From contig CACZLE010000004.1 in the NCBI GenBank assembly GCA_902781945.1, positions 1 to 64,000 on the forward strand: DNA of 64,000 bases. The letters run 5' to 3'. This document shows positions 57,521-64,000 of the stretch, in pieces. Each line of letters opens with the position of its first letter. Within the stretch, counting starts at the first letter, position 1. The translations under genes were made by a program, and so were the position numbers. The notes below the pieces were generated by a model. The model saw nothing but the letters and a program-made list of their open reading frames with translations. It did no database searches and was not told the DNA's origin. This stretch comes from an uncultured Eubacteriales bacterium (lineage in GTDB: Bacteria; Bacillota; Clostridia; Christensenellales; Aristaeellaceae).

Positions 57521-57555
57521 ATGAACAAAACGAAAACACCGGGCGGCGGCGGAAT

Positions 57556-57564
57556 GTGATATAA
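57556..57564 (+). promoter_or_regulatory. Extended -10 promoter of HD-gene operon
   Basis: TGATATAAT near 57556-57564 is an extended -10 (TG-N-TATAAT) about 33 bases before the start at 57597. No good -35 is seen. Confidence 0.5.
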
Positions 57565-57596
57565 TGCCAACGAAAAACAGGAGAGGACAGAAAGCC

Positions 57597-58238
57597 ATGG
57601 AGCGGCAGCCATTGATCAGCCGGGCAGAGGAATTCGTCCGCGGGATTTTTGCCCAGGACGCCAGCGGGCACGACGCCTGGCACACCTTTCGGGTGCGCAG
57701 TCTGGCCCTGCGGCTGGCCGAAACGGAGGGCGCGGACCCCTTGACGGTGGAATTGGCGGCCCTGCTCCACGACGTGGATGACCGCAAGCTCTCTCCCAAG
57801 ACCCACGATACCCTGGGCAACGCGGTGGGCTTTCTGCGCAGCCAGGGCGTGGAGGAAGAGCGGATCTGGCAGATCTGCGCCATCATCCGGGCCTTGAGCT
57901 TTTCCTCCGGCCAGGTGCCAAACAGCCTGGAGGGCCAGGTGGTGCAGGATGCGGACCGGCTGGACGCCATCGGGGCCATCGGCATCGCCCGCACCTTCGC
58001 CTATGGCGGAGCCCACGGACGGGCCATCCATCTGCCCGAGGAGGCCGCCCGGCCCGATATGACCCGGGAGGAATACGCCGCCCGCTCCTCCACCGGCATC
58101 AATCATTTTTATGAAAAGCTGCTGCTGCTCAAGGACCTGATGAACACCGCCTCCGCCCGGCAGATGGCCGAGGCCCGGCATCAGTACATGCTGGATTTCC
58201 TGCGGGAATTCAGTGCCGAATGGGAAGGGCAAAGGTGA
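57597..58238 (+). CDS. HD-domain phosphohydrolase
   Basis: 213 residues. DAWHTFRVRSLAL gives the first His, LLHDVDD the HD pair and DADRLDAIG the last Asp of the HD metal site. The protein resembles the YedJ/YpgQ group of soluble nucleotide phosphohydrolases. The ATG at 57597 follows GGAGAGGAC; an ATG at 57564 lies on the -10 element. It ends 4 bases before the radical SAM gene and is probably co-transcribed with it and pyrG. It may clean up non-canonical nucleotides. Confidence 0.86.
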   Translation: MERQPLISRAEEFVRGIFAQDASGHDAWHTFRVRSLALRLAETEGADPLTVELAALLHDVDDRKLSPKTHDTLGNAVGFLRSQGVEEERIWQICAIIRALSFSSGQVPNSLEGQVVQDADRLDAIGAIGIARTFAYGGAHGRAIHLPEEAARPDMTREEYAARSSTGINHFYEKLLLLKDLMNTASARQMAEARHQYMLDFLREFSAEWEGQR

Positions 58239-58242
58239 GGCC

Positions 58243-59115
58243 ATGCATTTTGTGGACGCCAAATCCATCCTCTCCGCCCAAAACGGTATGAACGTGTACC
58301 GGGGCTGCGTGCACGGCTGCATCTACTGCGACAGCCGCAGCCGGTGCTACGGCTTCACCCACGCCTTTGAGGATATCGAGGTGAAACGCAACGCTCCGGA
58401 ACTGCTGGAGCAGGCCCTCCTGCGCAAGAAAAGCAAATGCATGATCGGCACCGGCAGCATGTGCGATCCCTATATGCCCTGCGAAAAAGAGCTGCGCGTC
58501 ACCCGGCGGTGCCTGGAGATCATTGACCGTCTGGGCTTTGGCGCGGCGGTGATCACCAAATCCGACCTGGTGCTGCGGGATATGGACCTGTTTGAAAGCA
58601 TCCAGCGCAAGGCAAAATGCGTGGTGCAGATGACCCTGACCACGGCGGACGACGCTCTTTGCCGCATCCTGGAGCCCAACGTGTGCCCCACCAGCCGCCG
58701 GGCGGAGGTCCTCTATACCCTGCGGGACCACGGCATCCCCACGGTGGCATGGCTCAGCCCCTTCCTGCCCTTCATCAACGATACGGAGGAGAACCTGCGC
58801 TCCCTTTTGGATATCTGCATCAAAGCGCAGGTCCGGGGCGTGGTGTGCTTCGGCATCGGCGTGACGCTGCGGGAGGGTGACCGGGAATACTTTTACCAGG
58901 CGCTGGACAGGCATTTTCCCGGGCTCAAAAAGAGATACTGCGATACCTACGGCAACGCCTACGAGGTGCCCAGCCCCCACAATGACCGCCTGATGGGGAT
59001 ATTGCGGGACACCTGCGAAGCCCGGGGAATTCTGTGGAAGCCCCGGGACGTGTTCGATTACCTGCGGGAATTGCCGAAAAAAGAGGACTATGAACAGCTG
59101 AGTTTGTTTGATTGA
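58243..59115 (+). CDS. SPL-family radical SAM protein
   Basis: 290 residues. CVHGCIYC is the CxxxCxxC 4Fe-4S motif of radical SAM enzymes, placed after NVYRG as in spore photoproduct lyase-like proteins. GTGSMCDPYMPCEKEL and a partial TIM barrel follow. The Cys required near the C-terminus of genuine SplB is not evident, so DNA repair activity is uncertain. The ATG at 58243 has AAAGGTGAGG. It sits between the HD gene and pyrG. Confidence 0.85.
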   Translation: MHFVDAKSILSAQNGMNVYRGCVHGCIYCDSRSRCYGFTHAFEDIEVKRNAPELLEQALLRKKSKCMIGTGSMCDPYMPCEKELRVTRRCLEIIDRLGFGAAVITKSDLVLRDMDLFESIQRKAKCVVQMTLTTADDALCRILEPNVCPTSRRAEVLYTLRDHGIPTVAWLSPFLPFINDTEENLRSLLDICIKAQVRGVVCFGIGVTLREGDREYFYQALDRHFPGLKKRYCDTYGNAYEVPSPHNDRLMGILRDTCEARGILWKPRDVFDYLRELPKKEDYEQLSLFD

Positions 59116-59130
59116 AAAGGAAGGATCCCC

Positions 59131-60723
59131 ATGACCAAGTATATTTTCGTCACCGGCGGCGTGGTCTCCGGGCTGGGCAAGGGCATCACGGCAGCCTCCC
59201 TGGGCAGGCTGCTCAAAAACCGCGGGCTGCGCGTGGCCGCCCAGAAGCTGGACCCCTATATCAATGTGGACCCGGGCACCATGAGCCCCATCCAGCACGG
59301 CGAGGTCTATGTGACCGAGGACGGCGCGGAAACCGACCTGGACCTGGGCCACTATGAGCGCTTCATCGACGAGGATCTGAACAAATACAGCAACCTGACC
59401 ACGGGCAAGGTGTACAGCCGCGTCCTGAGCCGGGAGCGCCGGGGCGAATATCTGGGCAGCACGGTGCAGGTGATCCCCCACATCACGGACGAGATCAAGC
59501 GGTTCATCTATGCCGTGGGTCAGAAAACCGACGCCGACGTGGTGATCACAGAGATCGGCGGCACCACCGGCGATATCGAAAGCCAGCCCTTCCTGGAGGC
59601 CATCCGGCAGGTGGGCCATGAGGCGGGGCCGGGCAACACCCTGTACATCCACGTGCCCCTGGTGCCCTACTTGAAGGCCAGCGGCGAGCACAAGTCGAAG
59701 CCCACCCAGCATTCCGTCAAGGAATTGCAGGGCATGGGCATCACCCCGGATATCATCGTGCTGCGCTCGGACGAGCCCATCACCGACGCCTCCATTTTCA
59801 GCAAGATCGCCCATTTCTGCAATGTGGAGCCCGATTGCGTCATTGAAAACCTGACCTTGCCCATCCTATACGAAGCCCCCCTGATGCTGGAAAAGGCCCA
59901 TTTTTCCGACATCGTATGCCGCAAGCTGCAGCTCAGCGCGCCGCCCGCGGACATGGCCGAATGGCAGGCCATGGTGGAGCGGGTCAAGCATCCGGCGGGC
60001 ACGGTGCGCATCGCCATGGTGGGCAAATATATGCAGCTCCACGACGCCTATCTGTCCGTGGCCGAGGCCCTGCACCACGCGGGCTACGCCCTGGGACGGC
60101 GGGTGGAGATCGACTGGGTGGACAGCGAGACCGTCACCGAAGCCAACGCCGAGGAAAAGCTGGGCGGCGCGGACGGCATCCTGGTGCCCGGCGGCTTTGG
60201 GGATCGGGGCACCCGGGGCATGATCGCCGCGGCCCAATACGCCCGGGTAAACAAAAAGCCCTACCTGGGCATCTGCCTGGGCATGCAGATCGCGGTGATC
60301 GAGTATGCCCGCCATGTGGCAGGCTGGGAGGATGCAAACAGCCGGGAGTTTTCGCCGGTGACAGCCCATCCCGTGGTGGACTTCATGCCTGACCAGAACG
60401 ACGCCATCGACAAGGGCGGCACCCTGCGCCTGGGCGCGTATCCCTGCGTCATCGGGAAAGGCACCATGATGGAAAAATGCTACGGCTCCCGGCAGATCAG
60501 CGAGCGGCATCGGCACCGGTACGAGATCAACAATGTATTTCGGGATGAGCTGGCCCGGGCCGGACTGATATTCAGCGGCCTGTCCCCCGACGGACGGCTG
60601 GTGGAGACCGTCGAAATCGCCGATCACCCGTTCTTTGTGGGCGTGCAGTATCATCCTGAATTCAAGAGCCGTCCCAACAAGCCCCATCCGCTGTTCCTGG
60701 GGCTGATCAGGGCGAGCATGTAA
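59131..60723 (+). CDS. pyrG: CTP synthase
   Basis: 530 residues. The amidoligase half opens [22 protein letters not shown] and has [11 protein letters not shown] and [14 protein letters not shown]. The glutaminase half has LGICLGMQ with the catalytic Cys, and [11 protein letters not shown] with the His/Glu pair. It makes CTP from UTP, glutamine and ATP. AAGGAAGG precedes the ATG at 59131. The gene is complete and followed by a strong two-way terminator. Confidence 0.96.
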   Translation: MTKYIFVTGGVVSGLGKGITAASLGRLLKNRGLRVAAQKLDPYINVDPGTMSPIQHGEVYVTEDGAETDLDLGHYERFIDEDLNKYSNLTTGKVYSRVLSRERRGEYLGSTVQVIPHITDEIKRFIYAVGQKTDADVVITEIGGTTGDIESQPFLEAIRQVGHEAGPGNTLYIHVPLVPYLKASGEHKSKPTQHSVKELQGMGITPDIIVLRSDEPITDASIFSKIAHFCNVEPDCVIENLTLPILYEAPLMLEKAHFSDIVCRKLQLSAPPADMAEWQAMVERVKHPAGTVRIAMVGKYMQLHDAYLSVAEALHHAGYALGRRVEIDWVDSETVTEANAEEKLGGADGILVPGGFGDRGTRGMIAAAQYARVNKKPYLGICLGMQIAVIEYARHVAGWEDANSREFSPVTAHPVVDFMPDQNDAIDKGGTLRLGAYPCVIGKGTMMEKCYGSRQISERHRHRYEINNVFRDELARAGLIFSGLSPDGRLVETVEIADHPFFVGVQYHPEFKSRPNKPHPLFLGLIRASM

Positions 60724-60725
60724 AC

Positions 60726-60765
60726 GAAAAAAGACCGCTGAGGAATCCCCTCAACGGTCTTTTTT
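60726..60765. terminator. Bidirectional terminator between pyrG and spoVM-like gene
   Basis: AAAAAAGACCG pairs with CGGTCTTTTTT, with an inner TGAGG/CCTCA stem (one mismatch). T-runs exist on both strands. The minus-strand end of the spoVM-like gene overlaps it. Confidence 0.88.
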
Positions 60766-60831
60766 GATGAACAGCCGGGCAACTCTTCGCAGCCCTCGGG
60801 GCAATTTGACGCACACCACCCGGATCGCCAT
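60751..60831 (-). CDS. spoVM: SpoVM-like 26-residue sporulation peptide
   Basis: ATG at 60831 to TGA at 60753-60751, encoding 26 residues: MAIRVVCVKLPRGLRRV followed by ARLFIKKDR. Length and pattern match SpoVM: a short hydrophobic start, the (V/I)KLP motif with its conserved Pro near residue 11, then an amphipathic cationic helix that sits on the forespore membrane and recruits SpoIVA. GGGAGG stands 7 bases before the ATG. It is 14 bases behind a small membrane-protein gene and ends inside the terminator. Its size makes it easy to miss. Confidence 0.8.
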   Translation of the reverse strand: MAIRVVCVKLPRGLRRVARLFIKKDR

Positions 60832-60845
60832 GGGCGCACCTCCCG

Positions 60846-61040
60846 TCATTTTTGCAGCAGGAGCACGCCCACGAAGATCAGCGCCGCGCCGATGAGCGCC
60901 ATCCAGGCCCACAGGGGCACGCACAGCACGATGAGTAGCACGCCCGCCGCGATGAGCACGATGCCCACGGCGCGGGCGAGGGTGCTGCCTTTGGCGGGAT
61001 ACTTGGCCTGATAGACATGGGTTTCCGGCGGACAGCGCAT
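60846..61040 (-). CDS. Small two-helix membrane protein
   Basis: 64 residues starting MRCPPETHVYQAKYP, with AAGGAGG upstream of the ATG at 61040. After a polar N-terminus two transmembrane helices follow (AVGIVLIAAGVLLIVLCVPLWAW; MALIGAALIFVGVLLL). It precedes the SpoVM-like gene by 14 bases and may share its transcript, which suggests a sporulation role; no family is recognised. Confidence 0.7.
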   Translation of the reverse strand: MRCPPETHVYQAKYPAKGSTLARAVGIVLIAAGVLLIVLCVPLWAWMALIGAALIFVGVLLLQK

Positions 61041-61085
61041 GGGCGTTCCCTCCTTGTGTTTTACCTTATGCCCCATCCTATGCGG

Positions 61086-61856
61086 TTATGCCGGGATGCG
61101 ATACAGGGCGCAGGCGTTGCGGAAGGTGATTTCGGCCAGCTCCTCCGGGGGCACGCCGTGGATCTCCGCCTGTTTTTCCAGCACATAGCGCACGTTGGCG
61201 GGCTCGTTGCGCCGTCCGCGCAGGGGCACCGGGGCCAGGTAGGGGCTGTCCGTCTCGATGAGCAGCCGATCCAGTGGCACCGCCTGGGAGGCGAACACCG
61301 GCCCGGCGGCGTTCTTGAAGGTGATGGGCCCGGCAAAGGAAATATAGAAGCCCATTTTGAGGTACTCCCGCACCATCTCCGCGCTGGCGGAGCAGCAATG
61401 GATGACCCCGGCAGGCAGGCGGCTGCGGCTGCGCAGGATGTCGAACATATCCCCATGGGCGTCCCGGATATGGAAAATGACGGGCATATCGGTATCGCAG
61501 GCCAGATCCAGCTGCTCCTGCACGACCCTTTTCTGCACGTCCCGGGGAGACAGATCATAATAGTAATCCAGGCCGATCTCCCCCAGGGCCATCACCTTGG
61601 GATGGGCCAGCAGGGTTTTCAGCTGATCCAGGTAATCCGCCGGCGCGTCCTTGGCCTCGTGGGGATGGACGCCCGCGGCAGCATAGATGAAAGGATACTG
61701 CTCCGCCAGGGCGACGCAGCGGCGGGAGGAGGGCAGATCGCTGCCCACGCAGACGCACCTTTCCACGCCGCCCTCCCGCAGACGGGCGATGGTCTCGGCC
61801 CGGTCCTCGTTGAACTTTTCGTCGTCCAAATGGCAATGGGAATCAAACAGCTTCAC
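61086..61856 (-). CDS. tatD: TatD family metal-dependent deoxyribonuclease
   Basis: 256 residues. DSHCHLDD gives the first two metal His, GEIGLDYY the bridging Glu, FHIRDAH and VIHCCS further His, and LLIETDSPYL the final Asp. This is the TatD/YcfH amidohydrolase fold, a 3'-5' exonuclease or DNase in repair and DNA turnover. It begins 11 bases after the M20 peptidase gene and is probably the last gene of that operon. Confidence 0.93.
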   Translation of the reverse strand: MKLFDSHCHLDDEKFNEDRAETIARLREGGVERCVCVGSDLPSSRRCVALAEQYPFIYAAAGVHPHEAKDAPADYLDQLKTLLAHPKVMALGEIGLDYYYDLSPRDVQKRVVQEQLDLACDTDMPVIFHIRDAHGDMFDILRSRSRLPAGVIHCCSASAEMVREYLKMGFYISFAGPITFKNAAGPVFASQAVPLDRLLIETDSPYLAPVPLRGRRNEPANVRYVLEKQAEIHGVPPEELAEITFRNACALYRIPA

Positions 61857-61867
61857 GGTTTTCTCCT

Positions 61868-63292
61868 TCAGCCCATAGCGGCAATAAGATTTTTATAGAA
61901 ATCCACCGCGCCGGGCAGGCAATCATATTCGATGTTCTCGTTCAGGCCGTGCATGCCCTTCATCTGCTCCGGCCCATAGATAACGGGGGCGAAGCGCACC
62001 ACGTTGGGGCAGATCTTTTGATAGAAGCGGGCGTCGGTGGCCCCGGTCATGACGTAGGGGCTGCCCGCACAGCCGGGGAAGGTCTGGGCGATGACCCGCT
62101 GCACGGTCCGGAAGGCCTCGCCATGGATGTCCGTGGCCGGGGTGTAATCGTTGGCGGCGTGCACTTCCATTCCCAGCTGGTATTTATCCGCCAGCTTTTT
62201 GACGATGGCCAGGCTTTCCTCCATGCCCTGATGGGGAATGAAACGCATGTTGGCGCTGACGGTGGCCCGGGCGGGCATGACGTTGCATGCGTCGGAGCCG
62301 CTCTGCATGGTAAAGGCCATGGTGGTGCGGATCATGGCCCCGGCCTGGGCGCTGATCATGGGCAGCACCTGCAGCAGGATGGGCCGAAACAGCCACAGGT
62401 TGCCGAACACCATCTTGAGCGGGAAGGAGGCGTAGGGAGCCAGGGTGGCGAACATGGCCGCCACCTCCGGCGGCATTTTGCGCTTGAACACACGATGGGT
62501 TTCGACATAATGGACGAAGGCCGCCAGCCGGGCAATGGGCGAATGGGCCTTGGGCGCGCTGGCATGACCGCCGTTGGAGGCAGCGGTAAAAGTCACGTCC
62601 GCCTTGCCCTTTTCAAAGACGCCCACCATGGCGAAATTGCCGGGAATGCCGCCGATGGGCTCGTTGATGATGCCGCCGCCCTCGTCGCACACCAGCCAGG
62701 GCCGCACGCCCCGGCGCTCCAGCTCCGCCACCAGCTTGGGACAGCCGTCCCCCGCCCATTCCTCGGTGCAGGAGGAGGACAGATACACGTCGCAGGGCGG
62801 CACATAACCCTGCCGCAACAGCTCCTCCACCGCCTGGAAAAAGGCCATCACCAAGCACTTGGTATCCGACGTGCCCCGGCCCCACACCTTGCCCTCGGCG
62901 ATATCGCCGGAAAATGGTCCGTGCAGCCAGTCGCCGTCCACGGGCACCACATCCTGATGGCTCATGAGCACCAGGGGCTTATCGGAGGATTGGCCCTTCC
63001 AATAATAGAGCAGGTTGCCGTCGATCTCGGTTTTCTCCAGCTGCTGATGCACCAGGGGAAACAGCTCCTCCAGGAGCCGATGGAAGCCCAAAAACTTTTC
63101 TCGCTGGTCGGTGTTGGGGACGGAAACGGTCTCATACTGCACCATACGGGAGAGCTTTTCCGCATAGGCCAGGGCCCGCTTTTCATCCGGCGCGGGCGTA
63201 TAGGTGGATTTTTTGCTGGGGATCAGCAGGGCGCGGATCACGGCGGCCAGCAGGAGCGCCAGAATCAGCCCCACCAGGCACAGCAGGATCAT
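61868..63292 (-). CDS. M20 family metallopeptidase with N-terminal membrane anchor
   Basis: 474 residues. A hydrophobic N-terminal helix (LLCLVGLILALLLAAVIRALLI) anchors it. The M20 catalytic domain follows: VLMSHQDVVPVDG (metal His and Asp), WGRGTSDTKCLVMA (bridging Asp), SSSCTEEWAG (catalytic Glu) and a dimerisation domain with FTAASNGGHASAP. It looks closest to the carboxypeptidase S / PM20D1 type rather than DapE or ArgE. It probably hydrolyses peptides or N-acyl amino acids. The start overlaps the upstream membrane-protein gene by 4 bases. Confidence 0.88.
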   Translation of the reverse strand: MILLCLVGLILALLLAAVIRALLIPSKKSTYTPAPDEKRALAYAEKLSRMVQYETVSVPNTDQREKFLGFHRLLEELFPLVHQQLEKTEIDGNLLYYWKGQSSDKPLVLMSHQDVVPVDGDWLHGPFSGDIAEGKVWGRGTSDTKCLVMAFFQAVEELLRQGYVPPCDVYLSSSCTEEWAGDGCPKLVAELERRGVRPWLVCDEGGGIINEPIGGIPGNFAMVGVFEKGKADVTFTAASNGGHASAPKAHSPIARLAAFVHYVETHRVFKRKMPPEVAAMFATLAPYASFPLKMVFGNLWLFRPILLQVLPMISAQAGAMIRTTMAFTMQSGSDACNVMPARATVSANMRFIPHQGMEESLAIVKKLADKYQLGMEVHAANDYTPATDIHGEAFRTVQRVIAQTFPGCAGSPYVMTGATDARFYQKICPNVVRFAPVIYGPEQMKGMHGLNENIEYDCLPGAVDFYKNLIAAMG

Positions 63293-63966
63293 ATGCCCGC
63301 CCCCTTTTGTTTGCGGTAGGCCAGGTAGCTGAGCCCGATGGCCAGCGCGCCGCTGGGAATGATCATAAAGCTGGTGGAGGATGTGAGCGAGGGCACCAGA
63401 ATGAACAGGAGCACCATCACCGTCAGCGGGGCCAGGGAAAGCAGGGGCGCTTTGCGGTAATACTTATAGGCCATGGCCCCAAACAGGGCGGGCACCACAT
63501 TGCCGAAGGCCGGGGCCAGCACCGGGCTTTGCAGCACAGGCTGCAGGGGCAGGAGGAGCAGCACGCCCAGGGCCAGCACCAGGATGGTCACCAGGGAGGA
63601 GGTGGCGATGGACAGGGTGGAGATCACCTCGTTCTCCGCCGTGCCGGACTTGGCGTCCACCAGCTCCTTGGCGTTCATGGCGCAGGGGATCTTCATATTG
63701 ATCAGATTGCCGGTGATAAAGGCCAGATAGCTGCCGCCCGCCCCCAGCATGGGCGTATAAACCAGGAATTCCACCACGCTGGACACCGTCCACACCAGAC
63801 CCACAGAGAGGAAGCCCCGGGCCACCGCGCCCAGATCGGGCATGGCTCCCAGCAGCGCGCCGATGGCGAAGGGCGCGCCCACCAGCAGGATCAGCGTGAT
63901 CACGGAGACCAGACGGCCCAGGCGATGGGTGGTTTTCATATAGGAATCATATGCTTTTTTATCCAT
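63289..63966 (-). CDS. Six-helix membrane protein of unknown family
   Basis: 225 residues with about six transmembrane helices (VSVITLILLVGAPFAIGALLG; GFLSVGLVWTVSSVVEFLVY; LVTILVLALGVLLLLP; LTVMVLLFILVPSL; and two weaker). A central loop holds PMLGAGGSYLAFITGNLINMKIPCAMNA, which looks like a functional re-entrant region. GAGGAGG precedes the ATG at 63966. It overlaps the M20 peptidase by ATGA, so it may supply or take away that enzyme's substrate or product. Confidence 0.72.
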   Translation of the reverse strand: MDKKAYDSYMKTTHRLGRLVSVITLILLVGAPFAIGALLGAMPDLGAVARGFLSVGLVWTVSSVVEFLVYTPMLGAGGSYLAFITGNLINMKIPCAMNAKELVDAKSGTAENEVISTLSIATSSLVTILVLALGVLLLLPLQPVLQSPVLAPAFGNVVPALFGAMAYKYYRKAPLLSLAPLTVMVLLFILVPSLTSSTSFMIIPSGALAIGLSYLAYRKQKGAGI

Positions 63967-63976
63967 GGTGCCCTCC

Positions 63977-64000
63977 TCAGTGCCCGATCAGCACCGCCGC
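63977..64000 (-). CDS. C-terminal end of a further minus-strand gene (partial)
   Basis: The last seven codons (AAVLIGH) and TGA of a frame that enters from the right edge. It ends 10 bases before the six-helix membrane protein, whose ribosome site overlaps this stop, so the two are probably one operon. Too short to identify. Confidence 0.45.
   Translation of the reverse strand, partial: AAVLIGH

Noticed and set aside
1..64000. CRISPR arrays, tRNA, rRNA or known riboswitches
   Set aside because: I scanned for regularly spaced direct repeats, tRNA cloverleaf landmarks (GGTTCGAATCC type) and familiar riboswitch cores and saw none; a covariance search could still find a divergent one.

Overview
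The window is a GC-rich chromosomal segment from an endospore-forming Firmicute, most likely an uncultured Clostridia/Christensenellales-type gut bacterium. Evidence for this: strong AGGAGG ribosome-binding sites, TTGACA-17-TATAAT promoters, several TTG/GTG starts, sporulation genes (a SpoVM-like micro-protein, a SipL-like SPOCS/LysM protein, a YhcN/YlaJ lipoprotein, a Spo0A-type DNA-binding domain), an indolepyruvate:ferredoxin oxidoreductase and a Zn-ribbon TopB. No rRNA, tRNA, CRISPR array, IS transposase or phage module was seen.

Layout. 0-0.4 kb: intergenic DNA with a terminator and a MITE-like inverted repeat. 0.4-5.7 kb (minus): operon of DUF5685 protein, J-domain protein, GH65 disaccharide phosphorylase and UMF1/Atg22-type MFS transporter. 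5.8-10.1 kb: Zn-ribbon membrane protein plus AAA ATPase, a tiny ORF, TraX-like membrane protein, a Spo0A-like protein whose 3' end runs into a hairpin-rich repeat, and an orphan two-part protein. 10.2-16.8 kb (plus): surE, RpiR regulator, BaiN-type flavoprotein, DUF3784, DEDDh exonuclease, TGS/uridine-kinase-like protein, YhcN lipoprotein. 17-25.3 kb: SipL-like, TRM11-like methyltransferase, rho with a long disordered region, VanY-like carboxypeptidase, aldose epimerase, a hairpin array, MATE transporter. 25.4-28.4 kb (minus): rpmH-rnpA-yidD-yidC-jag from one consensus promoter, but without dnaA or mnmE beside it.

28.5-31.6 kb: a more AT-rich two-gene insert (MarR-type regulator and a membrane-anchored alpha/beta hydrolase) with a candidate operator and a terminator-like leader. 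31.8-35.6 kb (minus): alr-membrane protein-rsmD-coaD-coiled-coil protein, preceded by a 15-codon leader ORF. 35.6-39.8 kb: iorBA, pgi and a second MITE-like repeat. 39.8-45.6 kb: orphan protein, His-rich Zn/Cd P-type ATPase with ArsR regulator and operator, GH120-type beta-xylosidase, flavodoxin-like reductase. 45.7-52.1 kb (minus): topB, tandem PII-like protein with DUF1538 membrane protein, secreted parvulin foldase, tadA. 52.1-57.5 kb (plus): ComEC-like MBL lipoprotein, Cys-rich protein, ten-module SdrD-B-like secreted protein. 57.6-60.7 kb: HD protein, SPL-type radical SAM, pyrG. 60.75-64 kb (minus): SpoVM-like, small membrane protein, tatD, M20 peptidase, six-TM protein and the tail of one more gene.

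The most unusual signals are non-coding: two arrays of perfect hairpins, a hairpin-plus-conserved-tail motif seen three times at convergent gene ends, and three hairpins that bury the Shine-Dalgarno of small genes. The tandem-PII/DUF1538 pair, with an inverted repeat exactly filling its promoter spacer, and the MBL/Cys-rich/SdrD-like locus are the best candidates for little-described protein systems. Functions are inferred from motifs read by eye; no database search was run.
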